Positions 46,088 through 55,104 of a stretch of DNA of 64,000 bases are shown in pieces (positions within the stretch are counted from its first letter, which is position 1; every line of letters starts with the position of its first letter). The DNA is from a virus. Below the pieces are notes generated by a model. That model was given only the letters and a program-made list of their open reading frames with translations. It was not told the origin of the DNA and did no database searches. The position numbers and the translations under genes were made by a program. The DNA lies in IMG/VR virus record IMGVR_UViG_3300035212_002004, positions 40,100 through 104,099 of that record; one strand, written 5' to 3'.

Positions 46088-48433
46088 TTACCAGTTATTT
46101 TGTAATATATTTACCCAAGCATATGTCAATGCTCCAGTTTGCATCACCATATCTACATATGAATTATTTCCTGATGTTCTGTACCTTATTGAACCTACGT
46201 TTGTAGAAGAAGCAATTGACGTATCGTCTGCTACTTGTACTGATCCTGCGATTGATAATTTAGAGGCAGGTGTTATAGTCCCTATACCTACATTACCGCC
46301 ATTTGGCTGTAAGGATAGTCCATATACTTCAGCATTAACTGCCTCTCTTTGGCTTTGTATAGAATGTACTCCTGTTTGATATCCTCTAAATATAATACCG
46401 TAAGGTGATGGTGCATATGATAGAAACTTTGCGGTAGGAGTTCCGCTAAAAGGGTCAGCTTGGTATACTCCCCTAACTACTCCTGCTACATCCAAAGATG
46501 CTGAAGGTGTTGTTGTTCCAATACCTACGTTACCTGTCGAGGTAATCCGTAGCCTCTCTGAGCCGCTTGTTACCAGTGTAAGCGGCTGGTTGTTACTTGT
46601 TCCTAGTAAAGAACCTGTTATACCTTGGGTCACATTTAATGATCCTGTTAATACGTAAGACCCTGTTAATTGGTTTGAGTTAGTCCAAACACTGCCACTC
46701 CTTACCAGTAATTGGCCTGAAGTAAGTGAGCCTGTATTTATTCTTACATTATGTAATTCATCTAATTCATACCCATTATCTATTTTAACAAAAATTTTAC
46801 CTTGATTATTGTGAGCATATTCAACAAACCCAACAATGACCAAATGGTTTGGTGCGGTTGGTTTTATGTTTGTAAGACATCCTGGTATTGTCGAAGATAG
46901 GTACAATACATCGCCATCCACCCACGTCTCTCCTTGTAGTGCACCTGTTGTGTTTATCTTTTTTACTTGGCCTGAAAGTGTTATGAATCCTTCTTGATTT
47001 TTTGCTATGTTTTCAGTAACGACTCCTAAAGTAGTTGCTGAGTCAGCGTCGCTATCCGCTAGCGCTAGTACTACTGCCAATCGTCCACCTTGGGCTCCCC
47101 CTTCAGCAACTGATCTAATGCGAACCACACTGTAGTCAGCTTCTAGCAAATCATCTGCTGTTTTATTTACAACCCTAGTTACCTCTTCTTGTCCTATTTG
47201 TAATGTTACATTACCCCCTTTTAATCCTATATCTAAAGTACCATCTACATCATTCCAACTCAATCTTCCAGGGATTGGCTGCGTAACAACAGAACCTGTA
47301 TTAAAATCAATATAGTCTACACTATTAATTGAACCAGATATTTGCAAATTTCTAGAGTAAGATGCTGTAGCTGCATAAGAAGCACTTAGTGCCTGTGTTG
47401 CATAGGAAGCTGTTCCAAGTAGTGAACCTGTTATTCCGTTTGTAACAGTTAAAGAGCCTGTTATAATTGCATTACCGTTTACATCTAGTTTTGCATTTGG
47501 CAATCCTGTTCCTATACCTACGTTACCTCCGTCTAGTACAGTAATAAGATCATTATTCCCTGTTCTATTTTTAAATACAATTCCAGTTCCTAATGATTTA
47601 ATCACTGTATTATCGTTACTAGAGTATACTGTAGAATATGGTGAACCTAAGGAATTTTGAAATCTAAGTCCATATCCATTTTCAAAAGCTATTGAACCAT
47701 TTTCAACATTTATAACATCGGATATATTCATTGCTGTTCCACCAATTCTCATAAAACCGGCATTATTCAATCTCATTCTCTCAACCATAGTGCTACTACC
47801 GTCAGGGGTTGTAAAAAATGATAATCTTGATGGTAAATCATTCGCCCCTGTTGTAGCATCCATAGATGCTTCAATTTTTGCATTTGCTATAAAAGTTGAA
47901 GTTCCAATATCATAAGCTCCAAATTCTAATCTACCTACCGCAGTACCTGTACTAGGTGTTGTTGGAGAGAGTTGTGTACCAGATGCTCTAAATAATCTAA
48001 GTCTTGCATAAGTACCGTAGTTATTTGTCTCTATTTGTGAATTAAATAAGTCTAAATCATTATCTACGGTAACATACTGTAAACTGGTTGGATTGCCTTG
48101 TACAGTTAGTGAACCACTTACGTCTAGTTTTGCACTTGGTGTTGTTGTTCCTATACCTATACTACCTGATAGTTGGTATAATGTACTACTAGTTAAATCA
48201 GTACTTCCACTCCAAAGTGGAATATAATTATTAGTTCCTCCTGTTAATGTACTTCCAGTTGATCCTGTAGGACCTGGTGGGCCTTGTGGTCCTGCAGTAA
48301 TTATCTCAACTATTTGAGTAACAGGTTGAGTTATATCAACTATATTTGGGTTGTTAGGGTCATTAACACTAATATGATTAATGTTTTCCTGTACAGCAAT
48401 GGTATTGGTATTAATTGATATATTAACTGGCAT
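46088..48433 (-). CDS. Long tail fibre with collagen-like and GIGTTTP repeats
   Basis: 781 residues. Beta-rich N-terminus, a short collagen-like stretch (GPQGPPGPTGSTGS), then four copies of a (S/N)VGIGTxTPxAxLDVxG module separated by fibre segments such as TGSLLGTASYATQALSASY. The middle carries ADDLLEADYSVVRI and a hydrophobic-rich domain. There is no obvious C-terminal peptidase S74 chaperone. Likely a trimeric host-recognition fibre. It follows the 48440 gene by 6 bases. Confidence 0.75.
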   Translation of the reverse strand: MPVNISINTNTIAVQENINHISVNDPNNPNIVDITQPVTQIVEIITAGPQGPPGPTGSTGSTLTGGTNNYIPLWSGSTDLTSSTLYQLSGSIGIGTTTPSAKLDVSGSLTVQGNPTSLQYVTVDNDLDLFNSQIETNNYGTYARLRLFRASGTQLSPTTPSTGTAVGRLEFGAYDIGTSTFIANAKIEASMDATTGANDLPSRLSFFTTPDGSSTMVERMRLNNAGFMRIGGTAMNISDVINVENGSIAFENGYGLRFQNSLGSPYSTVYSSNDNTVIKSLGTGIVFKNRTGNNDLITVLDGGNVGIGTGLPNAKLDVNGNAIITGSLTVTNGITGSLLGTASYATQALSASYAATASYSRNLQISGSINSVDYIDFNTGSVVTQPIPGRLSWNDVDGTLDIGLKGGNVTLQIGQEEVTRVVNKTADDLLEADYSVVRIRSVAEGGAQGGRLAVVLALADSDADSATTLGVVTENIAKNQEGFITLSGQVKKINTTGALQGETWVDGDVLYLSSTIPGCLTNIKPTAPNHLVIVGFVEYAHNNQGKIFVKIDNGYELDELHNVRINTGSLTSGQLLVRSGSVWTNSNQLTGSYVLTGSLNVTQGITGSLLGTSNNQPLTLVTSGSERLRITSTGNVGIGTTTPSASLDVAGVVRGVYQADPFSGTPTAKFLSYAPSPYGIIFRGYQTGVHSIQSQREAVNAEVYGLSLQPNGGNVGIGTITPASKLSIAGSVQVADDTSIASSTNVGSIRYRTSGNNSYVDMVMQTGALTYAWVNILQNNW

Positions 48434-48439
48434 ATTTTA

Positions 48440-48823
48440 TTATGGTCTAGTTATTTCTTTACTTAAATTTACTTGCCCTTCTAATATTCTTGTTGTTATT
48501 GGGCAATCTCCACTTCCAGAATAGATTTCTAAATCATATCTTGCAGTTGAAAAGTTAAATGCAGATGAAGAACATGCTGCTATAAAAATTCCTATAGAAC
48601 CTGTAGCTGCTCCAACAAAATTCAAACCAGTCCCATCAGGAGCTAGTGAACTTGATAAAGTAATATAAGTAATGGGGGAATTATCAGCATAATTTGATCT
48701 AATTTGCATTCTACCTGAGTATCCTGATATGTTTATAGGGGCAAGATTCTTATCTTTATATTGTATAGAGAAATCTACAGTAGTACCTTGTTCAATAGTA
48801 AAGTTCCATTTTCCAGCTGCCAT
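48440..48823 (-). CDS. BppU-like Ig-fold virion protein
   Basis: 127 residues from ATG 48823; the frame extends to a TTG at 48883 but that start lies within an AATATTTAT element. KWNFTIEQGTTVDFSIQYKDKNLAPINISGYSGRMQIR is the N-terminal domain common in phage baseplate/appendage adaptors (BppU N-terminal type). It probably links fibres to the particle. It precedes the 781-residue fibre. Confidence 0.75.
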   Translation of the reverse strand: MAAGKWNFTIEQGTTVDFSIQYKDKNLAPINISGYSGRMQIRSNYADNSPITYITLSSSLAPDGTGLNFVGAATGSIGIFIAACSSSAFNFSTARYDLEIYSGSGDCPITTRILEGQVNLSKEITRP

Positions 48824-48882
48824 ATGTTTATTATAATTTATATTAGATAATATATCCTCATTGGAAGGATAATGTTTCCTCA

Positions 48883-48891
48883 ATAAATATT
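48883..48891 (-). promoter_or_regulatory. AATATTTAT element before the fibre operon
   Basis: Coding-strand AATATTTAT, 60 bases upstream of 48823. Confidence 0.5.
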
Positions 48892-48917
48892 AAGAAATGT
48901 AAGGTAGATCGGATTGA

Positions 48918-49793
48918 CTATTGGATTCTTTCAGTAAATACTGTTTTAGTTACATTATATGACTTAGGATTGGGACCAGCTTGAGCTACATTTATGGTTT
49001 TAGGTATGATATACCCTTGTAATGTAAGAATTAAGTCACTTTTATTAGCTCTATCCATCCCATTCTCTAAAGATACAGGAGTAGGGAATGAAGAAATAGA
49101 CGCTCTAAATAAGAATCTTTCAGGGTCACCCCAATATGAATCAGACGCAAATTCTAATGCTTCAATTAATGGATTCATTTGTTGAATATAATCAGTAAAT
49201 ATGGATAGAGTATAGGTTATAGTAATATAATCAGGTATAATACCTAATATATATTCCTTTTGTGGTTTTTGATTATTTAACACATCAAAATTATCATATA
49301 CATTTCTTTTTGAATATCCTTTTTCAAAATATTGAACATTATGAACTATATTACCATCTAACTTATTACCTAAGTTTCTATTTTTTTCAAATGAATCTCT
49401 TTTAAACATGATTAATGGAACCATAGTTTTACCATTTTTATCACGATAAAACCCATCGTATTGAATTGACTTCCATCTTTCCGGTGAACCATATATAATT
49501 GGAACAGGTATTTGCCTATTGTTTTGAATTACTGTAGGTTTAATTACGTTTTCTAAATAATATAAAACAGTATTATCATGATCTTCTAAAGTAATGTTGA
49601 TAGTTTTAGTATCATCATTCTTTAAAGATGTTTGTTCTGCTCTATTAAAAGTAGGTTGACCAGGTTGAGTATCTTGAGAAAAAGTAGAATTTGGATTTGA
49701 ATAAGGTTGTATCTCTTTTTCAGGTTCTACATAAACATCTGATAAAGTAGATAAAAATTCTCGTTTAGTTAAAGGGGTTGGTTTAAATTCCAT
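48918..49793 (-). CDS. 15: gp15-like tail sheath stabilizer/terminator
   Basis: 291 residues. After a Pro/Gln-rich N-terminus, YYLENVIKPTV and VPIIYGSPERWKSIQ, then MVPLIMFKRDSF and YITITYTLSIFTDYIQQMNPLIEAL, match the gp15 family (T4 VPITYAS and YELSIFTRYEDDMFQIVEQI). It caps the tail at the neck and joins to the head via gp13/gp14, whose homologues are the two genes immediately upstream. Two-base gap to the gp14-like gene. Confidence 0.85.
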   Translation of the reverse strand: MEFKPTPLTKREFLSTLSDVYVEPEKEIQPYSNPNSTFSQDTQPGQPTFNRAEQTSLKNDDTKTINITLEDHDNTVLYYLENVIKPTVIQNNRQIPVPIIYGSPERWKSIQYDGFYRDKNGKTMVPLIMFKRDSFEKNRNLGNKLDGNIVHNVQYFEKGYSKRNVYDNFDVLNNQKPQKEYILGIIPDYITITYTLSIFTDYIQQMNPLIEALEFASDSYWGDPERFLFRASISSFPTPVSLENGMDRANKSDLILTLQGYIIPKTINVAQAGPNPKSYNVTKTVFTERIQ

Positions 49794-49794
49794 T

Positions 49795-50292
49795 TTATAA
49801 TCTGTTTTCTCTTATTCCTACTTTTTCGGGGCGAGTATAGAAGCATTCTAATATTATTGATAAACTAGTACCAGTATCTGGCACTCCATTAGTGTTTGTA
49901 TAAGCATAATCTGGATCTTTACCTACTACTAATTGGTTCTCATTTACATTATTAACTTCATAATAATCTTCATTCCAAAGAATAATGTCACCTACTGAAG
50001 GTTCAACATTTGCCGTTATTAGATGATATTTTAAAAATCTTACTATTAGTTTTCTTTCAAAATCCATACCAAAATTATCTGTTATTGGTGTGGTATCTCC
50101 TCTTTCTAATAAACAATTGACTAAGACAGGACCGTTATATTTTTTATTTAAACTTTCACCATAAATGTTTGGTGGAGTTTCATCTAATATTACTTGATAA
50201 TATCCTACTTTTTGTTCAATAACTTGCCCTAACAATTCTTTATTAATATTATGAAACATATCAATATCACGAGAGCGTCCAAAATAAGCCAT
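49795..50292 (-). CDS. 14: gp14-like neck protein
   Basis: 165 residues (T4 gp14 is 256). The signature block is SVGDIILWNEDYYEVNNVNE, like T4 [20 protein letters not shown], after a beta-rich segment with NIYGESLNKKYNGPVLVNCL. A neck ring component. Lies between gp13- and gp15-like genes as in T4. Confidence 0.8.
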   Translation of the reverse strand: MAYFGRSRDIDMFHNINKELLGQVIEQKVGYYQVILDETPPNIYGESLNKKYNGPVLVNCLLERGDTTPITDNFGMDFERKLIVRFLKYHLITANVEPSVGDIILWNEDYYEVNNVNENQLVVGKDPDYAYTNTNGVPDTGTSLSIILECFYTRPEKVGIRENRL

Positions 50293-50304
50293 ATAATAAT
50301 AATT

Positions 50305-51471
50305 TTAACCTATAAAGATATTCATAGGGACATTTTGTAATGTAGTAGTCATAGCAGCATTTTCAGCTGCTTTTCTTTCTAATTGCATTTTACGAGAAGA
50401 TTCATCTAAATCTGTTCTTAACTTTTCAATTAATGCTAATTGTAAATCTCTTGCTTTACCTAATAAATCAGCTTGATTTAAAGCTACTTCAGCTCCTGGG
50501 ATAGGTACTTGAGTATATTTACCTCTAATGAATGCTAGAGTTTCAGCAGCTAATGCTAATGTATACTCAAATATCCAGTACCTTCCAGGCGCATTTACAC
50601 TAGAATAAGTAGGATTATCATATGGCACATTAGATATATCAGTAATTAAGTTATCACTTGATCCTGGCCCGTTTGTTGCTATAACACTATTACGTTCTGA
50701 TATTTTTATATATTCAAAAAATAATCTTTTATCTTGTGTTGGGATAGGGAATATTTTTAATTTATTATTTACAATTTGAAAGGAAAATGCTGATCTTCTA
50801 ATTTGGTCATTTAATTCAATTGCTTGAATTGTACCAATGTCATAATTTAATGGCATTAACATAAAGTTAATAGCGGGAGATTTATTACCAAACCCAAAGG
50901 CATCTAATAATTGCTGTGAACCATATCCTGTACCAGCATAAGGGTCAAAATAACGAACAATAGCAGGAGCATTCTCATAAAAGATAGTCTTTATTTCAAT
51001 TGAGTCATCAGGTGATATTATTCCTGAAGATGAGGCCCAAGTTTTTAAATCATAGTCTTGTACTCCCGCTGTCATATCAATAGAACCAGTGTAGTAAGTA
51101 GTATTACCTCCTACACCAGCTTCACTACCATAATCTTGAGCCATTCTAATTATATTACCTAATGAAGGTGTTATAACTTTATTATTAAGAGTTATATTAT
51201 TTGGATTAGCTTCTAATGATATAAAATTATTTCTTATTTGATATAAATAAAGTTCATTTCCATAAGTAGTGACAGCATCTTCAAAACAAGCAAAGAATTG
51301 ATCTCCACCCATTTCAACATCCATTGAAGGATATCCTAAACGGATAGCGCAAAATTTTGCTACTTTTATAGCATCTAATTGGAATTGGTAATCGTTATCA
51401 TAAAATCCAAATGGAGTGGAAGTACCTTGAGTAAAGGTTGCTGTCCCATTCCATAATTGTGAATTAGCCAT
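50305..51471 (-). CDS. 13: gp13-like neck protein
   Basis: 388 residues. Helical N-terminal region (AIKVAKFCAIRLGYPSMDVEM, ACFEDAVTTYGNELYLYQIR) characteristic of the gp13 head-completion family. The middle is beta-rich (ITPSLGNIIRMAQDYGSE), and the C-terminus is helical (EYTLALAAETLAFIRGKYTQVP). It closes the portal vertex after DNA packaging. Larger than T4 gp13 (309). Confidence 0.85.
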   Translation of the reverse strand: MANSQLWNGTATFTQGTSTPFGFYDNDYQFQLDAIKVAKFCAIRLGYPSMDVEMGGDQFFACFEDAVTTYGNELYLYQIRNNFISLEANPNNITLNNKVITPSLGNIIRMAQDYGSEAGVGGNTTYYTGSIDMTAGVQDYDLKTWASSSGIISPDDSIEIKTIFYENAPAIVRYFDPYAGTGYGSQQLLDAFGFGNKSPAINFMLMPLNYDIGTIQAIELNDQIRRSAFSFQIVNNKLKIFPIPTQDKRLFFEYIKISERNSVIATNGPGSSDNLITDISNVPYDNPTYSSVNAPGRYWIFEYTLALAAETLAFIRGKYTQVPIPGAEVALNQADLLGKARDLQLALIEKLRTDLDESSRKMQLERKAAENAAMTTTLQNVPMNIFIG

Positions 51472-51474
51472 ATT

Positions 51475-51708
51475 TTATTTTATAAATGATTTAATAAAAA
51501 GAAGAACAGCAGGGATTATACTAATTAAAAAATCCTTATAATCGAACCCCTTATAAACAATTTGATCCTTAATTTCTTTTCCTAAAGCAAATAGTATAAC
51601 TACTCCTAAAGACCAATAATTAGATAAAATTAAATTTATAATAAAATATATCCCAAACCCATAAATAAAATGGTTGGCTTTGTCTAAAGGTATTAAAGGT
51701 AAATTCAT
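51475..51708 (-). CDS. Small membrane protein, VanZ/DUF2279-like
   Basis: 77 residues with two transmembrane helices: DKANHFIYGFGIYFIINLIL and SIIPAVLLFIKSF. It has LDKANHF at the start and ALGKEIKDQ and GFDYKDFLIS between the helices, the conserved charged pattern of VanZ-like/DUF2279 small phage proteins. Function unknown; it sits between fibre and neck genes. Own AATATTTAT element at 51727-51735. Confidence 0.65.
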   Translation of the reverse strand: MNLPLIPLDKANHFIYGFGIYFIINLILSNYWSLGVVILFALGKEIKDQIVYKGFDYKDFLISIIPAVLLFIKSFIK

Positions 51709-51726
51709 AATGTTATGTTATTTAAT

Positions 51727-51735
51727 ATAAATATT
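51727..51735 (-). promoter_or_regulatory. AATATTTAT element before 51475-51708
   Basis: Coding-strand AATATTTAT, 19 bases upstream of the start; it also serves the neck genes. Confidence 0.5.
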
Positions 51736-51738
51736 GAA

Positions 51739-51760
51739 GAAGCATAATTATTTATGCTTC
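51739..51760 (-). terminator. Terminator after the adhesin operon
   Basis: GAAGCATAA/TTATGCTTC hairpin below 51788-52078; only a weak T tract. Confidence 0.55.
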
Positions 51761-51787
51761 CCCTTTATTTAATTATAGAAATAAGTT

Positions 51788-52078
51788 TTAATATCCAAAG
51801 CTATGTCTAGGATTTATTGGAATTATCTCATTTTCAAAAACTATATCTTGTTCGCTCATAACATCAAAAGCATATCCATCGTAATAAATAGGCTCTGTAA
51901 GTACATTACCATTTTCATCGTAAGTACCTTGTATATTTACTACTTTACCAATTTCTACTATTGCGTGAATACCTTGACCGTAAGTCAAACCCTCATCTGT
52001 TTGTACATAAACTGCTTTTGCTAATAAATCAGCTATTGCAGTTTCTTTGTCTGTGTAATTTAGTTTTGATATTTTCAT
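51788..52078 (-). CDS. Small conserved phage protein, 96 aa
   Basis: Begins MKISKLNYTDKETAIADLLAK; GIHAIVEIGKVVNIQGTYDENGN and YYDGYAFDVMSEQDIVFENEIIP are recurrent in Bacteroidota phage proteins that lie beside adhesin genes. Function unknown. It follows the 52080-53303 adhesin by 1 base. Confidence 0.65.
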   Translation of the reverse strand: MKISKLNYTDKETAIADLLAKAVYVQTDEGLTYGQGIHAIVEIGKVVNIQGTYDENGNVLTEPIYYDGYAFDVMSEQDIVFENEIIPINPRHSFGY

Positions 52079-52079
52079 T

Positions 52080-53303
52080 TTATAAAGTTGTTAAAGCTAT
52101 ACATTCTGAATCAGTTAAAGCAGTTTTTGAAATTAAAAAAGTATTTATACCAACATTAGCATTTTCTCCTCCAGCTGTGGTAGAGCATCCTAAAAATAAT
52201 CTATCTATAATAGGAATTTCAGACAAACCTACATTCCCAACTAATACACCATTTATAAACATTTTAGTTGCTCCTATTCTATAAGATACTGCTATTTTAA
52301 ACCTACCAGTTGGTGTATCTACATTGATATTAGATACTGTTACATTATTTGAACGTATTGTTATATCCGTATAATTTCTTGTAGCTGTTTTAACTATTGA
52401 GTGTGAAAATCTGTTATTGGCAGTACCATCAGTTATACTATATAACATTCTAACAACTACTCCAGTTGTTATTTCATTAACTTTATTTTGAAAATCTATA
52501 AAGAAAGTTCCTTCTGTTTGTCCTATTAAATCAGAAATTCCTGTTTTACTAATAGCATCAGCGTTTCTTGTTACACTTGCGGTAGTTGTAGGTATAAAAG
52601 ATGTGCTATACGAACTTACTTCTAATTGTGGCATTGATAATACAAAATTTCCAGTCACATTAGAATTTACTCCAGAACCTACTCTAAATTGAAAATCTCC
52701 AGCAGTTGTACAAGTCAAAACAATTGAATAGGTAAATCCAGCTTCTATATTTAATGCACTTGATACTACAACATTATTTTTTAAAAATACGGTTGTTCCA
52801 ACACCAGTGTTTGTTGTATTTATTCTTAACATTTGTGAAATAGGAATTGCAGTTGTAATAGATTCTACATAAACACTAAAAGAATTTATACTATTTAAAG
52901 CAATAGCGAAAGTTTGTGAAATATCTTGTCTTGTAGTAGATGTTGTAAATCTATAAGCAGTAACATTTGTATTTTTAATACTTGTAACTGGCGTAGATGT
53001 TCCAGTACTTGTGTTAACAGTCCAACTTGTAGGCAAACTGCTACCACCAGCCCAAACGCTATTTAACAATAAATTAGTTTCTTGTGGCTCCACCAATATA
53101 CTTGGACAACCTCCATCATAATTCAATCTTGGAACGTTTGTCGCTACACTTTCTATTAAACCTAAACTATTTATTCTTGTTGCAGTTGTTGCTCTTACAA
53201 CTGTCATATCTCCATTACCATTTGATGGAATAATAGAATATAGTTTTGAAGCTTTTACTGCGTTAGGAGTTGTGATTAAAGACGCTTGTGTTAATATACT
53301 CAT
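52080..53303 (-). CDS. Adhesin-like appendage protein, LamG/jelly-roll type
   Basis: 407 residues. The Thr/Ser/Asn-rich beta protein has LYSIIPSNGNGDMTVVRATTATRIN and NYDGGCPSILVEPQETNLLLNS, a motif I recognise in surface and phage proteins of Flavobacteriia. Then carbohydrate-binding-like strands and a C-terminal concanavalin/LamG-like domain (RFKIAVSYRIGATKMFINGVLVG). Probably a receptor-binding appendage. Its ATG overlaps the stop of 53303-53476 (TAATG). Confidence 0.7.
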   Translation of the reverse strand: MSILTQASLITTPNAVKASKLYSIIPSNGNGDMTVVRATTATRINSLGLIESVATNVPRLNYDGGCPSILVEPQETNLLLNSVWAGGSSLPTSWTVNTSTGTSTPVTSIKNTNVTAYRFTTSTTRQDISQTFAIALNSINSFSVYVESITTAIPISQMLRINTTNTGVGTTVFLKNNVVVSSALNIEAGFTYSIVLTCTTAGDFQFRVGSGVNSNVTGNFVLSMPQLEVSSYSTSFIPTTTASVTRNADAISKTGISDLIGQTEGTFFIDFQNKVNEITTGVVVRMLYSITDGTANNRFSHSIVKTATRNYTDITIRSNNVTVSNINVDTPTGRFKIAVSYRIGATKMFINGVLVGNVGLSEIPIIDRLFLGCSTTAGGENANVGINTFLISKTALTDSECIALTTL

Positions 53304-53476
53304 TATATTTTATTTAAGTTTGTCAATATTATATTTAAGCAAGATTCTGCTTCAAATAAACCAGAATCAGCAGCTATTCTTGTTTTAAAATCATTGATTA
53401 ATACTTCAACATTAACTACTGATGAAGCTATTGCAGGGTTAAAATTTAAAAAACCCATCCCTAAACTCAATCCCAT
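53303..53476 (-). CDS. Small protein, 57 aa, coupled to the adhesin gene
   Basis: Begins MGLSLGMGFLNFNPAIASS and ends CLNIILTNLNKI. Stop and next start share bases (TAATG). Starts 3 bases after the stop of 53479-53751, so it is tightly packed and likely real. Weakly amphipathic; no family recognised. Confidence 0.6.
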   Translation of the reverse strand: MGLSLGMGFLNFNPAIASSVVNVEVLINDFKTRIAADSGLFEAESCLNIILTNLNKI

Positions 53477-53478
53477 GA

Positions 53479-53751
53479 TTAATATCTAGGTATTGGAGAT
53501 GACCCTGAGTATAGTATAGCTATACCTGAAGATTGGGTAACTTCTGTTATGTAACCATATATAGGAATACCTGCTGTAAAGGATGCAGAAAAATTATTAC
53601 CGTTGGTTAAATTAGGGATAACTAATTTAGCAGAAGTGGTTTGAAGAGGATAATATACAAATCCTTTTACTTGTACTTGTACTGATCCGCTTAGTATTAT
53701 TCCTCCTCCTAATCCGAAGGGGTGTTTTGCTATATCTACTTGATCGTTCAT
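53479..53751 (-). CDS. Small structural protein, 90 aa
   Basis: Beta-rich: HPFGLGGGIILSGSVQVQVKGF and GIPIYGYITEVTQSSGIAILYSGSSPIPRY. Resembles small virion decoration or fibre-linked proteins of phages; no certain family. AATATTTAT element 25 bases upstream (53776-53784). Confidence 0.6.
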   Translation of the reverse strand: MNDQVDIAKHPFGLGGGIILSGSVQVQVKGFVYYPLQTTSAKLVIPNLTNGNNFSASFTAGIPIYGYITEVTQSSGIAILYSGSSPIPRY

Positions 53752-53775
53752 TGTATGTTTTAATTTTAGTTTATT

Positions 53776-53784
53776 ATAAATATT
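53776..53784 (-). promoter_or_regulatory. AATATTTAT element before 53479-53751
   Basis: Coding-strand AATATTTATAATAAAC, 25 bases upstream of the start. Confidence 0.55.
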
Positions 53785-53793
53785 GAAGAAACC

Positions 53794-54480
53794 TTAGTCT
53801 CTAAAATCTTGGTATATCTTTAGTATAGGTGTTACAATCTCATGTCTATGATTTTGTAATAAAGCTACTATTCTAAATCCCTTTACATGTTCTTCAACTC
53901 TTGTTAGAAAAGAAAAACCAGTATCTTTTTTTATTTTTAAATCAATTTGAGCTAAATCTCCACATATTACCATTTTAGAGTTTTTACCTAATCTTCCGAT
54001 TACAGTTTCCATCTGATCATGTGTGACATTTTGTGCTTCATCTACAATGACAAATGAGTTTAAAAAAGTTCTACCTCTCATAAATGCAAATGGTACAATT
54101 TCAATATTTCCATTCTCCAATTCCTTATCCACTTTATCTTTGCTATATAAAGCGTATAAATTATGATAAATCGGGGCTAACCACGGATCCATCTTTTCTT
54201 TTAGGTCGCCGGGTAAAAAACCAATGTCTTCTTTGGCTACCGTTGGTCTTGTAATAATAATCTTTTCTATTTCTTTATTAAATAGTAAATCTAAGGCTGC
54301 TTGTACTGCTACAAGTGTTTTCCCACTTCCTGCCATTCCTTTTAAAACGGTTACAGGATTCTCTAAAATAATTGCTTTTGCTTGTTTTTGCTCTTCATTA
54401 AGAACTAAGTTAAACTTGATAGGTTGTTTTGGTTTTCTCTTTTGAGTAAAAACCTCATCTGTGTGGTGGTTTGAAGCCAT
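53794..54480 (-). CDS. phoH: PhoH-like P-loop ATPase
   Basis: 228 residues. Walker A VLKGMAGSGKTLVA (about 38-50), then IIITRPTVAKEDIGFLPGDLKEKM, a PhoH signature, Walker B SFVIVDEAQNVTHDQM and ICGDLAQIDL, and LLQNHRHEIV with an arginine finger region. A P-loop ATPase often carried by T4-like phages, with a suspected role in RNA or phosphate-stress metabolism. It is here separated from gp23 by an HNH insertion. AATATTTAT element 22 bases upstream. Confidence 0.92.
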   Translation of the reverse strand: MASNHHTDEVFTQKRKPKQPIKFNLVLNEEQKQAKAIILENPVTVLKGMAGSGKTLVAVQAALDLLFNKEIEKIIITRPTVAKEDIGFLPGDLKEKMDPWLAPIYHNLYALYSKDKVDKELENGNIEIVPFAFMRGRTFLNSFVIVDEAQNVTHDQMETVIGRLGKNSKMVICGDLAQIDLKIKKDTGFSFLTRVEEHVKGFRIVALLQNHRHEIVTPILKIYQDFRD

Positions 54481-54501
54481 ATTAATAACGTTTAGTTTTC
54501 G

Positions 54502-54509
54502 ATAAATAT
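54502..54509 (-). promoter_or_regulatory. AATATTTAT-type element before phoH
   Basis: Coding-strand ATATTTAT, 22 bases upstream of the phoH start. Confidence 0.5.
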
Positions 54510-54537
54510 GATAGATTAATATTAATATAAAAAAAAA

Positions 54538-54557
54538 TGCCTAGCTTTCGCTAGGCA
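54538..54557 (-). terminator. Terminator after the HNH gene
   Basis: TGCCTAGC/GCTAGGCA hairpin plus T tract; the HNH stop codon lies inside it. Nearly identical to 55162-55181, the terminator of gp23. Confidence 0.85.
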
Positions 54558-55089
54558 CTTTATTGGATTTTTTTCGGTTTTCGGGAATAGTGAGGGGTTG
54601 AGTGTTGGAGAAGTGGAAGGCTTTATTGGCTTCTTCTGGTATACTTAAGTTAAAAGATGAAATTGGCATTATGTGATCAATTTCCCAATATGTTCCATAA
54701 TTATCCCAATTCATTTCAGGTTTAAATTGAGCTGATATATGATCGTTATATTCTTGTAATGTACATCCGATATATTTAATTACTCGTTGAGTTTTATTTT
54801 TAATGTGATAACGAAGTAAAGTTTGAATGTTATCTCTTAAACGATAATTAAGGTTTTTAGCTCTGTGTTTCTTCATAGCTAATCTCATACCAACTTTGAT
54901 TTTTTCTTTATTGTTAGCTCGGTATGAAGTATGGATTTCTTTTACTAATTCTTTATTATTAATATAATATTCTTTTTTTTCAGTCTTACAACATATATTA
55001 CAATATCTATTTAAACTATCAGGGGTATCTTTACGTTTATAGAATTCGGTTTTAGGTTTAATTTCCTTACATTTTTTACATTCTTTCAT
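54541..55089 (-). CDS. HNH homing endonuclease between gp23 and phoH
   Basis: 182 residues, same family as 5928-6626 and 18754-19425. N-terminal CKKCKEIKPKTEFYKRKDTP then CNICCK zinc knuckle, basic helix, and HNH core YNDHISAQFKPEMNWDNYG, YWEIDHIMPISS (DH), NTQPLTIPENRKKSNK. Intact. Flanked on both sides by near-identical terminator hairpins. AATATTTAT-type element at 55105-55112. Confidence 0.88.
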   Translation of the reverse strand: MKECKKCKEIKPKTEFYKRKDTPDSLNRYCNICCKTEKKEYYINNKELVKEIHTSYRANNKEKIKVGMRLAMKKHRAKNLNYRLRDNIQTLLRYHIKNKTQRVIKYIGCTLQEYNDHISAQFKPEMNWDNYGTYWEIDHIMPISSFNLSIPEEANKAFHFSNTQPLTIPENRKKSNKVPSES

Positions 55090-55104
55090 GACTTGCGATT
55101 TGAT

